Assembly (NCBI GenBank): GCA_009667805.1
Contig: CM019069.1
Location: forward strand, 91,113,204-91,177,203
DNA: 64,000 nucleotides
Direction of reading: 5' to 3'
Source of the DNA: Leptobrachium leishanense
Taxonomy: Eukaryota > Chordata > Amphibia > Anura > Megophryidae
Shown: one piece after another, positions 36,768-46,915 of the stretch
Layout of the letters: the number at the start of each line of letters is the position of its first letter
Position numbering within the stretch: position 1 is the first letter of the stretch
Made by a program: the position numbers and the translations under genes
The notes under the pieces: generated by a model
Seen by the model: the letters and a program-made list of their open reading frames with translations, nothing else
The model's database searches: none
Told to the model about the DNA's origin: nothing

Positions 36768-36984
36768 CAGGTGCTAGGATCAGCAGAGTTAGGTGAGCTC
36801 ACTCTGGAACAAGCAACAAGGACATACTTGAAAACGAGAGAAATCTCAATGTATCCTTCCTGGTAAAATCCTTTATAAATGTAAAAATACCCATATGAAA
36901 AGCAGTCTTCCCTTAGGTCAATTCCCGCTACCTTCAAAGTCTGTCCCTGAGACATGTTGATGGTCATCAAGAAACAAACCTTTA
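36768..36984 (-). pseudogene. Helitron/Pif1-type helicase C-terminal scrap, interrupted by a LINE tail
   Basis: Reading right to left, CFLMTINMSQGQTLKVAGIDL and FSYGYFY are followed, after about 20 foreign codons, by VACSRVSSPNS. These correspond to the late helicase motifs of Helitron transposases (TINKSQGQ and the VACSR box), which unwind DNA for rolling-circle transposition. The foreign codons come from plus-strand DNA at about 36823-36885 that matches the 3' end of the LINE at 61453-61515. Only about 50 helicase residues remain, without Rep or the Walker motifs. A host PIF1 fragment is less likely, given the match to the Helitron-type spacing. Confidence 0.75.
36823..36885 (+). mobile_element. 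L2-like LINE 3' terminal fragment
   Basis: About 60 bp nearly identical to 61453-61515, including CATACTTGAAAACGAGAG and TCCTTCCTGGTAAAATCC. It is a minimal 5'-truncated insertion, or a tail captured by another route, within the helicase fragment. Confidence 0.8.
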
Positions 36985-37811
36985 GGCCTGCTTCACACCT
37001 GGGCGTTTTACAACGCGTTCCTACGCGCTGTAAAACGCTCAAACACTGAAATCCCATTATTTTCCATGGGCATGGTTCACACTGTCATGGAACGGACATA
37101 GGGGCTCTGACCAGCGAGCCCCAGAACTAACAGCCTGGGACATTTCAAAGACCTTTTCTTTATTTCAGACTCTTTCAGTTTTGCGTGTTGAAATGAACAG
37201 TTATACCTTTTCTAGATGTGGTTTTATTGGTGTGATGTATTACCATGTATCCTGTATTGTATGAGTGTGGATTCAGATGTGTAATTGTGTGATGCATTTA
37301 AAGGTATTATATTTCCCCTTGGTTGCTAGGAGTGAAAGGCTGTGTTGAAATTCAATTGTATGCTAATTCTGTGTACATTAGCTCTGTGTGTGTGTGTAAT
37401 CTGATGATGCAAGCATGCCATTGTATGCAAATTGAGTTCCCATTCAAGCCTGGGCATGTCTCCTTTGTGTGTGAGATGTTTAAATGCGTGTCCCTTTTGA
37501 GTAAAAAGTCAGTTCAACTGCGTTTGACTTGAAGCATACAGCCCCGTTTGGTTTCGTCATTTCATCGCTAAAATCACAGTGCAGGAGACACTCTGCGGTC
37601 TCCTAGCTCCCCACTACGCAGAACGGGTCAACTTAACTCGGCAGCACCATCTCGCCAAGTAACGCCAGGGTCATCTCAGGCCGCTCGAGACGCCGAGTGC
37701 CGTGACACTCGGTAGTCGGGCCTGACGCCATCAAGAGGGGATCGGATTGGAGCACACCCGCAGACGGATAACACCCCATTCCGTCACACACACCTGGGCG
37801 TGTTACAGTGC
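36985..37811. mobile_element. Harbinger-like MITE, incomplete, split by a solo LTR
   Basis: Left end AGGCCTGCTTCACACC is preceded by TTA. The sequence has CACACCTGGGCGTTTTAC near the left and CACACCTGGGCGTGTTAC after the LTR. A matching right terminus is missing, so the element is cut short at about 37811. Confidence 0.55.
37083..37788. mobile_element. Solo LTR
   Basis: 706 bp beginning TGTCATGGAACGG and ending CCGTCACA (TG...CA). It is flanked by the perfect 5-bp direct repeat CACAC (37078-37082 and 37789-37793). No internal retroelement sequence adjoins it, which indicates recombination between the two LTRs of a former insertion. It shares no sequence with the gypsy LTRs at 50627 and 55570, so it is a different family. 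Confidence 0.85.
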
Positions 37812-38050
37812 ATAGGAACTAGGGATGTGCTGTTCGGTTCGAACAGTTCGGAGTTCGATTCGAACTTTGGCCGTTCACAAGTTCGCGAACTTTGAACTTT
37901 CTGGCGTGTTCGGTTCGAGTTCGAATTTTTTTTTTTTTGGGGAAAAAAGTATAAAAAATGCTTAAAAAATACTGCAAAATCTAGAAATAAAGAGACTCTT
38001 TACTGCAGTATACTATAACCAACGGTTTATTAGATATTGAATTAACAAAT
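37812..38050. repeat. hAT-like end fused to a fragment of the 0.9-kb element
   Basis: TAGGGATGTGCTGTTCGG at the left resembles a hAT terminus and is followed by TTCGAAC-rich sequence. From about 37935 to 38045 the reverse strand matches the T-rich middle of copies A and B (GCAGTAAAGAGTCTC, TCAATATCTAATAAACC). No right-hand terminus. Confidence 0.55.
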
Positions 38051-38478
38051 AATGTCTACGTGCAAAGATTCTCACCTCTAAATGACCTGTGTTCTCAAAC
38101 GACATAAACAACAGATGTTTAATTAGTGTTTGGAAATAACATGTGCTTTTAATTAGTCTGGTCTGATGAATTTGATACATTGTCTGGTGAGGGTGTGGTG
38201 TCTCCTGTTCTGAACATGTATCAAACAACACCTGTGCTTCTGAGAAGTGTTCATTTCTCTACTAAATCTTCCTCTGATATGCTGTTTAACCCCTTAGCTC
38301 ATTTTTACCGCTTTCGCTCATCATGTTTAAACGCGATTTGAAGCCACATTTTATTAAATGACCCAGACATATTAGATATCATTCTTTCCGTCAGACTCTG
38401 CAGATTCATAATATATCATTTTTACATGTATACGTCATGTCCTGCCTGTATATTATGACAAAAAATGCAATAAAAAGG

Positions 38479-38596
38479 AGCATCTCTATACACAACCCCA
38501 TCAGCATCTCTATACACAACCTCACAGCGTCTCTATACACAACTCCATCAGCATCTCTATACTCAGCCTATACACAACCTCACAGCATCTCTGTGA
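38479..38596 (+). repeat. Minisatellite block A, GCATCTCTATACACA core
   Basis: About five units. The core of about 15 bp is followed by variable linkers (ACCCCATCA, GCCTCACA, AACA or none), giving 17-, 19-, 23- and 24-bp units. Confidence 0.93.
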
Positions 38597-39012
38597 ACCC
38601 TCAAATGAACCCTCTATCTCCACCAGGGGATTCTGGGCAGCTAGGGGTTCCCCGGCTATATGACATCATCACGCTATGCGTGAGGACATCAGGCAGTGAG
38701 GGGTGACCCGGGGGTGGAGCCGCATCCAAGGCAAGGTGCCGAAGTGCGACCTGGTGCCTAAGGGATTAAAGCCAGGCACCGCTTAAAAGGGTAGACTCTC
38801 TCCTTTTAAGCGGTGCCTGGCTTTTTTTTGTGGGACAAACCGATCGGGAGGGAGAGGGATGTGAACGGATCCCCCCTCCCTTCCAGGTGATCTCCCTGCA
38901 TTGCCGGGGGGTCGCCTGGAAATGACATCATTGCGCATGGCACGATGACGTCATTTATGTCGGGAGGAGCTTGACTTCAGCGTCTGAGGACGCTGAAGTC
39001 AGAATGCTGCAG
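38597..39012 (+). repeat. MITE-derived module 1 (longest version)
   Basis: Runs from GAACCCTCAAATGAACCC through CTGGGCAGCTAGGGGTT (compare CTGGGCAGCTAGAGGTT in the MITE at 55953-56776). It contains a perfect 23-bp-arm hairpin (38768-38790 with 38802-38824) followed by a T run, and ends with a GACTTCAGCG/CGCTGAAGTC hairpin. Confidence 0.88.
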
Positions 39013-40349
39013 CCTCACATCATCTCTATACACAACCCCTTCAGCATCTCTATACACAAACAGCATCTCTATACACAACCCCATCAGCATCTCTATACAC
39101 AAACAGCAACTCTATACACAACCCCATCAGCATCTCTATACACAAACAGCATCTCTATACACAACCTCACAGCATCTCTATACACAGCCTCACAGCATCT
39201 CTATACACAACCCCATCAGCATCTCTATACACAGCCTCACAGCATCTCTATACACAACCCCATCAGCATCTCTAAACACAACCTCACAGCATCTCTATAC
39301 ACAACCCCATCAGCATCTCTATACACAGCATCTCTAAACAGAACCTCACAGCATCTCTATACACAACCCCATCAGCATCTCTATACACAGCCTCACAGCA
39401 TCTCTATACACAGCATCTCTTTACACAACCCCTTCAGCATCTCTATACACAAACAGCATCTCTATACACAACCCCATCAGCATCTCTATACACAAACAGC
39501 AACTCTATACACAACCCCATCAGCATCTCTATACACAAACAGCATCTCTATACACAACCTCACAGCATCTCTATACAGAGCCTCACAGCATTTCTATACA
39601 CAACCCCATCAGCATCTCTATACACAGCCTCACAGCATCTATATACACAGCATCTCTATACACAACCCCATCAGCATATCTATACACAAACAGCATCTCT
39701 ATACACAACCCCATCAGCATCTCTATACACAGCATCTCTATACACAACCTCACAGCATCTATATACACAGCCTCACAGCATCTCTTTACACAACCCCATC
39801 AGCATCTCTAAACACAACCTCACAGCATCTCTATACACAACCCCATCAGCATCTCTATACACAGCATCTCTAAACAGAACCTCACAGCATCTCTATACAC
39901 AACCCCATCAGCATCTCTATACACAGCCTCACAGCATCTCTATACACAGCATCTCTATACACAACCCCTTCAGCATCTCTATACACAAACAGCATCTCTA
40001 TACACAACCCCATCAGCATCTCTATACACAAACAGCAACTCTATACACAACCCCATCAGCATCTCTATACACAAACAGCATCTCTATACACAGCATCTCT
40101 ATACACAACCTCACAGCATCTATATACACAGCCTCACAGCATCTCTTTACACAACCCCATCAGCATCTCTAAACACAACCTCACAGCATCTCTATACACA
40201 ACCCCATCAGCATCTCTATACACAGCATCTCTATACACAACCTCACAGCATCTCTATACACAACCCCATCAGCATCTCTATACACAGCCTCACAGCATCT
40301 CTATACACAACCCCATCAGCATCTCTATACACAGCCTCACAGCATCTAT
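39013..40349 (+). repeat. Minisatellite block B
   Basis: About 60 units of the GCATCTCTATACACA-core repeat. Segment-scale repetition is visible: for example, the order at about 39400-39560 recurs near 39940-40080. Open frames here are repeat translations. Confidence 0.93.
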
Positions 40350-40660
40350 GTGAACCCTCAAATGAACCCCCTATCTCCTCAAGGCGCCAAAGTGCGACCT
40401 GGTGCCCAAGGGGTTAAAGCCAGGCACCGCTTAAAAGGGGAGACTCTCTCCTTTTAAGCGGTACCTGGCTTTTTTTGTGGGACCACCCGATCAGGAGGGA
40501 GAGGGATCCGAACGGATCCACCCCTCCCTTCCAGGTGATCTCCCGGCATTGCCGGGGGGTCGCCTGGAAATGATGTCATTGCGCATGGCGCGATGACGTC
40601 ATTTACGTCGGGAGGAGCTTGACTTTAGCGTCTGAGGATGCTGAAGTCAGAATGCCACAG
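40350..40660 (+). repeat. MITE-derived module 2 (internally deleted)
   Basis: As module 1, but lacking about 125 bp between CTATCTCC and AAGGCGCC. The hairpin (40416-40438 with 40450-40472) has one mismatch. It contains the palindrome TGACGTCA at 40594-40601. Confidence 0.88.
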
Positions 40661-42514
40661 CCTCACAGCATCTCTATACACAGCATCTCTATACACAACC
40701 CCATCAGCATCTCTATACACAAACAGCATCTCTATACACAACCCCATCAGCATCTCTATACACAAACAGCAACTCTATACACAACCCCATCAGCATCTCT
40801 AAACACAACCTCACAGCATCTCTATACACAACCCCATCAGCATCTCTATACACAGCATCTCTATACACAACCTCACAGCATCTCTATACACAACCCCATC
40901 AGCATCTCTATATACAAACAGCATCTCTATACACAACCACATCAGCATCTCTATACACAAACAGCATCTCTATACACAACCCCATCAGCATTTCTATACA
41001 AAAACAGCATCTCTATACACAACCCCATCAGCATCTCTATACACAGCATCTCTATACACAACCTCACAGCATCTCTATACACAGCCACATCAGCATCTCT
41101 ATACACAGCCTCACAGCATCTCTATACACAGCATCTCTATACACAACCCCATCAGCATCTCTATACACAAACAGCATCTCTATACACAACCCCATCAGCA
41201 TCGCTATACACAAACAGTATCTCTATACACAACCTCACTGCATCTCTATACACAGCCTCACAGCATCTCTATACACAACCACATAAGCATCTCTATACAC
41301 AGCCTCACAGCATCTCTATACAGAGCATCTCTATACACAACCCCATTAGCATCTCTATACACAAACAGCATCTCTATACACAAGCCCATCAGCATCTCTA
41401 TATACAAACAGCATCTCTATACACAACCCATCAGCATTTCCATATACAGCATCTCTATACACAGCCACACAATATCTCTATACAGAGCATCTCTATACAC
41501 AACCCCATTAGCATCTCTATACACAAACAGCATCTCTATACACAACCCCATCAGCATCTCTATACACAAACAGCATCTCTATACACAACCCCAACAGCAT
41601 CTCTATACACAGCCTCACAGCATCTCTATACACAGCATCTCTATACACAACCCCATCAGCATCTCTATACACAAACAGCATCTCTATACACAACCCCATC
41701 AGCATCGCTATACACAAACAGTATCTCTATACACAACCTCACAGCATCTCTATACACAGCCTCACAGCATCTCTATACACAACCACATAAGCATCTCTAT
41801 ACACAGCCTCACAGCATCTCTATACAGAGCATCTCTATACACAACCCCATTAGCATCTCTATACACAAACAGCATCTCTATACACAAGCCCATCAGCATC
41901 TCTATATACAAACAGCATCTCTATACACAACCCATCAGCATTTCCATATACAGCATCTCTATACACAGCCTCACAGCATCTCTATACAGAGCATCTCTAT
42001 ACACAACCCCATTAGCATCTCTATACACAAACAGCATCTCTATACACAACCCCATCAGCATCTCTATACACAAACAGCATCTCTATACACAACCCCAACA
42101 GCATCTCTATACACAGCCTCACAGCATCTCTATACACAACCTCACAGCATCTCTTTACACAACCCCATCAGCATCTCTATACACAGCCTCACAGCATCTC
42201 CATACACAGCATCTCTATACACAACCCCTTCAGCATCTCTATACACAAACAGCATCTCTATACACAACCCATCATCATCTCTATACACAAACAGCATCTC
42301 TATACACAACCCCATCAACATCTCTATACATAACCTCACAGCATCTCTATACACAGCCTCACAGCATCTCTATAAACAACCCCATCAGCATCTCTATATA
42401 CACAGCCTCACAGCATCTCTATACACAGCATCTCTATACACAACCCCATCAACATCTCTATACACAAACAGCGTCTCTATACACAATCCCATCAGCATCT
42501 CTATATACAAACAG
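40661..42514 (+). repeat. Minisatellite block C, left part, with ~504-bp duplication
   Basis: About 85 units. Rare variants recur at a spacing of 504 bp: GCATCGC at 41199/41703, ACATAAGCAT at 41281/41785 and CATATACAGC at 41441/41945. The 679-codon open frame through this block is repeat sequence. Confidence 0.93.
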
Positions 42515-43549
42515 GTAGTTATCTGCCACCTCCACTCCCACAGGTCCCCTCTGCCACCCTCTGCCGCTTCCTCCCAGCCACTGAGGAGGAAGTCAATTCC
42601 TTATTGTTCTCCTCACATCTCACCACGTGCCCGCTCGACCCCATTCCCTCACATCTAATTCCTCCCCTCTCCTCCTCCCTCACCCCTGCTCTCACACACA
42701 TCTTCAACCTATCTCTCTCCACTGGCTCCTTTCCATCCGCCTTCAAACACGCGCTAGTTACCCCTTTACTAAAGAAACCATCCCTAGACCCCAACTCTCT
42801 CCATCCAACTACCGCCCTGTATCCCTGCTTCCCTTCACATCAAAGCTCTTAGAAAAACTAGTCTTCAACCGCCTCTCCCTCTTCCTGTCCTCCAATTCCC
42901 TACTTGACCCCCTGCAATCTGGCTTCCGTCCCCTACACTCAACTGAAACTGCCCTCACCAAAGTCACCAACGACCTCCTAACTGCTAAAAAACACGGCCA
43001 CTATTCTATTCTCATCCTGCTTGACCTCTCGGCTGCTTTTGACACTGTTGACCACCCCCTCCTTCTACAGACCCTCAACTCTCTGGGTCTCGGTGACACT
43101 GCACTTGCTTGGGTTGACTCCTATTTCTCCAACAGGTCCTTCTGTGTGTCCTTTGCTGGTAACTCCTCCTCTTCATTGCCTCTATCTGTTGGTGTACCTC
43201 AAGGCTCTGTCCTTGGTCCTCTGCTCTTTTCCATCTACACCTCCTCCCTGGGCAAAATCATAAACAGCTTTGGCTTTAATTACCACCTCTACGCTGATGA
43301 CACTCAGATCTCTCTACCCCTGATCTCTCTCCCCCTGTCCTTTCAAAAGTCAGTGACTGTTTATCTGGCATCTCCTCCTGGCTGGCCTCCCACCACCTAA
43401 AGATCAACATGTCAAAGACTGAGCTCCTACTTATTCCTCCCTCCAATGCCTCCCCACCTCCTGACTTCTCTATCACGGTGGAAGGTATCACCATCTCCCC
43501 ATCAAACCAAGTTCGCTGTCTTGGAGTTACACTTGACTCTGCTCTTTCC
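42515..43549 (+). pseudogene. L2-clade LINE ORF2 fragment embedded in the satellite
   Basis: Reverse-transcriptase sequence in three frames. There is first a segment ending [11 protein letters not shown], then from about 42790 [29 protein letters not shown], the catalytic [25 protein letters not shown] and YADDTQI. After a further shift, MSKTELLLIPPS and VRCLGVTLDSALSF follow. These are the ordered RT blocks of L2/Maui-type LINEs. The fragment lacks endonuclease at the left and stops mid-thumb at the right, with no 3' UTR or tail. It passes straight into satellite units on both sides. Confidence 0.9.
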
Positions 43550-44456
43550 TTCAGCATCTCTATACACAACCCCATCAGCATCTCTATACACAAACAGCAT
43601 TTCTATACAGAACCCCACCAGCATCTCTATACACAGTCTCACAGCATCTCTATACACAGCATCTCTATACACAACCCCATTAGCATCTCTATACACAAAC
43701 AACATCTCTATACACAAGCCCATCAGCATATCTATATACAAACAGCATCTCTATACACAACCCCATCAGCATCTCTATACACAGCATCTCTATACACAGC
43801 CACACAATATCTCTATACGCAGCCTCACAGCATCTCTATACACAACCCCATCAGCATCTCTATACACAAACAGCATCTCTATACACAACCCCAACAGCAT
43901 CTCTAAACACAGCCTCACAGCATCTCTATACACAGCCTCACAGCATCTCTATACACAACCTCACAGCATCTCTATACACAACCCCATCAGCATCTCTATA
44001 CACAGCCTCACAGCATCTCTATACACAGCATCTCTATACACAACCCCTTCAGCATCTCTATACACAAACAGCATCTCTATACACAACCCCATCAGCATCT
44101 CTATACATAAACAGCTTCTCTATACACAACCCTATCAGAATCTCTATACACAAACAGCATCTCTATACACAACCCCATCAGCATCTCTATACACAAACAG
44201 CATCTCTATACACAACCCCATCAGCATCTCTATACACAACCTCACAGCATCTCTATACACAGCCTCACAGCATCTCTATACACAACCCCATCAGCATCTC
44301 TATACACAGCCTCACAGCATCGCTATACACAGCATCTCTATACACAACCCCATCAACATCTCTATTCATAAACAGCGTCTCTAAACACAATCCCATCAGC
44401 ATCTCTATATACAAACAGCATCTCTATATACAACCCCATTAGCATCTCTATACACA
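43550..44456 (+). repeat. Minisatellite block C, right part
   Basis: Resumes at TTCAGCATCTCTATACAC immediately after the L2 fragment. About 42 units, ending where the truncated module 3 begins. Confidence 0.93.
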
Positions 44457-44612
44457 GAGGGATCCGAAAGGATCCACCCCTCCCTTTCAGGTGATCTCCT
44501 GGCATTGCCGGGGGGTCGCCTGGAAATGACGTCATTGCGCATGGCTCGATGACGTCATTTACGTCGGGAGGAGCTTGACTTTAGCGTCTGAGGACGCTGA
44601 AGTCAGAACGCC
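44457..44612 (+). repeat. MITE-derived module 3 (5'-truncated)
   Basis: Joins the minisatellite directly at GAGGGATCCGAAAGG and lacks the hairpin half. It retains two TGACGTCA sites (44527-44534 and 44550-44557) and the CGTCTGAGGACGCTGAAG end. Confidence 0.88.
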
Positions 44613-45566
44613 ACAGCCTCACAGCATCTCTATACACAGCATCTCTATACACAACCCCATCAGCATATCTATACACAAACAGCATCTCTATACACAACCC
44701 CATCAGCATCTCTATACACAGCATCTCTATAGACAGCCACGCAACATCTCTATACACAGCCTCACAGCATCTCTATACACAACCCCATCAGCATCTCTAT
44801 ACACAGTCTCACAGCATCTCTATACACAGCCTCACAGCAACTCTATACAGAGCATCTCTATACACAACCCCATTAGCATCTCTATACACAAACAGCATCT
44901 CTATACACAACCCCATCAGCATCTCTATACACAGCATCTCTATACACAGCCACACAATATCTCTATACACAGCATCTCTATACACAACCCCATCAGCATC
45001 TCTATACACAAACAGCATCTCTATACACAACCCCATCAGCATCTCTATACACTAACAGCATCTCTATACACAACCCCATCAGCATCTCTAAACACAACCT
45101 CACAGCATCTCTATACACAGCTTCACAGCATCTCTATACACAACCCCATCAGCATCTCTATACACAGCCTCACAGCATCTCTATACACAGCCGCTCTATA
45201 CACAACCCCATCAGCATCTCTATACACAAACAGCGTCTCTATACACAATCCCATCAGCATCTCTATATACAAACAGCATCTCTATACACAACCCCATCAG
45301 CATCTCTATACACAGCATCTCTATACACAGCCACACAGCATCTCTATACACAACCCCATCAGTATCTCTATACACAAACAGCATCTCTATACACAACCCC
45401 ATTAGCATCTCTATACACGGCATCTCTATACACAACCCCATCAGCATCTCTAAACACAGCCTCACAGCATCTCTATACACAGCCTCACAGCATCTCTATA
45501 CACAACCTCACAGCATCTCTATACACAGCCTCACAGCATCTCTATACACAACTTCACAGCATCTCT
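44613..45566 (+). repeat. Minisatellite block D
   Basis: About 44 units of the same repeat, ending at GCATCTCTGTGAACC, the same boundary as blocks A and B. Confidence 0.93.
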
Positions 45567-45856
45567 GTGAACCCTCAAATGAACCCCCTATCTCCTCAAG
45601 GCACCGAAGTGCGACCTGGTGCCCAAGGGGTTAAAGCCAGGCACTGCTTAAAAGGGGAGACTCTCTCCTTTTAAGCGGTGCCTGGCTTTTTTTTGTGGAA
45701 CCTCCCGATCGGGAGGGAGAGGGATCCGAAAGGATCCACCCCTCCCTTCCAGGTGATCTCCCGGCATTGCCGGGGGGTCGCCTGGAAATGACGTCATTGC
45801 GCATGGCGCGATGACGTCATTTACGTCGGGAGGAGCTTGACTTTAGCGTCTGAGGA
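45567..45856 (+). repeat. MITE-derived module 4 (internally deleted)
   Basis: Same deletion as module 2. The hairpin arms retain one C-to-T change that leaves a G-T pair. TGACGTCA occurs at 45789-45796 and 45812-45819. It breaks off at CGTCTGAGGA, where a Helitron-like repeat begins. Confidence 0.88.
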
Positions 45857-46205
45857 AATACCAATATTCACACCTGTGACATCTTTGGTTATTGAAATAT
45901 AGGTATACTGATAAAAATATTCACCCCTTCCCCCCCTTAAGTGGATTTCAGAAAATGGTAAAATACATGTTTTTTATTTTTCAAGAAGATTGTAAATACC
46001 AATTTTCACGCCTGTAACATCTTCGGTTTTTGAGATATTGGTATCCTGTTTAAAATATTCACCCCCTTTTCAGCCCTTAGGGGCTGAATTTCCAAAAATC
46101 CTTCCTTAGTGGGTGCCTACATCATAAAAGCAATGTACCTTCAAAATATCACGTTCCTAGGTTAAACGGTTTGATACACCGTATATCACAAGAATAATCC
46201 CTACA
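45857..46205. repeat. Helitron-like repeat, inverted relative to 6728-7781
   Basis: Two tandem units about 139 bp apart (ATACCAATATTCACACC at 45858 and ATACCAATTTTCACGCC at 45997) are the reverse complement of the units near 6729 and 7574. No termini or coding frame. Confidence 0.6.
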
Positions 46206-46257
46206 ACACCACTATGTCGCTGTTCAACATTAATATGTGTATATAAATATACAGTAT

Positions 46258-46915
46258 GGGCACTATTACGATGTGAACGCTAAAACGGGGACGGTAGGGA
46301 GAAAAACCTGCACCTGCAGATTTCTCCTTTGCATCCCCATTTTATCGTGATATTGCGATGCAGGCGCTAAAGTCGCTGCCTGCATCGTAATACGGCGCTA
46401 AGCCCTGGGATGCACGTGGCAGCGCTAAGCGCCGCTGCGAGCATCCCCTCCATGGAGTCCATAGGATTCCATTGAGGCAGACGCTGACGGTCACATGACT
46501 CGCCTCACGGGAGGGATGCGGCAAGTCAGCGTAGTGATCTGCAGAGGGAGTAAGGGGGACTTTTTCCTTCAGTTTCTCCCTGCTTTCAATGGCCAGAGGA
46601 GGCGGTGGGAGCCTCCGTTCTCGCCGCAGGATGGAAGGTCAGTATCTGATTAATTTGGGGGGGTTTTGGCAGGTGCTGATGGATTCTTAGTCACTTGGTC
46701 CTAACGCTAGTTACTAAGCGCTGGCGCTAATGAAAAAGTTACCACCAGCTCAGAGGTGTAGTTAACGGATTCTTCTGCAGAATCCATTACCTGCAGCTCA
46801 ACCCACCCCCCTGAAAAATCACATACTCACCTCTCATTCCACTGCGAGAATGGCGGCCCAATCCACTGCTTCTGGCCAACGGGAGCAGAGGGAGACTGGA
46901 GAAAGAAATAACTGT
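46258..46915. mobile_element. Multi-hairpin MITE, copy 2 (inverted, incomplete)
   Basis: Starts GGGCACTATTACGATG. It contains GATGCAGGCGCTAAAG/complement stems, CCATGGAGTCCATAGG and the module TAACGGATTC..GAATCC. Order matches 61772-62459. The right terminus is not found and the sequence fades into unique DNA near 46915. Confidence 0.65.

Larger units (their letters stand above)
38286..45856. repeat. Complex satellite: TTAA-type MITE modules alternating with a minisatellite
   Basis: Begins with the left end of a TTAA-type MITE (TTAACCCCTTAGCTC at 38286; CATCATGTTTAAACGCG at 38320). After about 38478 it alternates minisatellite blocks (A 38479-38596, B 39013-40349, C 40661-42514 and 43550-44456, D 44613-45566) with MITE-derived modules (38597-39012, 40350-40660, 44457-44612, 45567-45856). 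An L2 fragment interrupts block C. Modules 2 and 4 share the same roughly 125-bp internal deletion relative to module 1, which shows they are duplicates of one another. The right end of the MITE is not present. Confidence 0.9.

Noticed and set aside
40619..42658. 679-codon plus-strand open frame (repeating SISIHNPISISIHKQHLYTQPH-like) and similar frames at 38971, 43446 and 44575
   Set aside because: They are translations of the minisatellite, open in several frames and partly on both strands because the unit lacks stops in most registers. Frame shifts with unit length are not corrected, and the protein has no domain or sensible start context.
38971..45480. CRISPR-like appearance of the repeat array
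   Set aside because: There are no unique spacers; linkers are a few recurring short strings, the units are 17-24 bp, and the context is a vertebrate genome with no cas genes.
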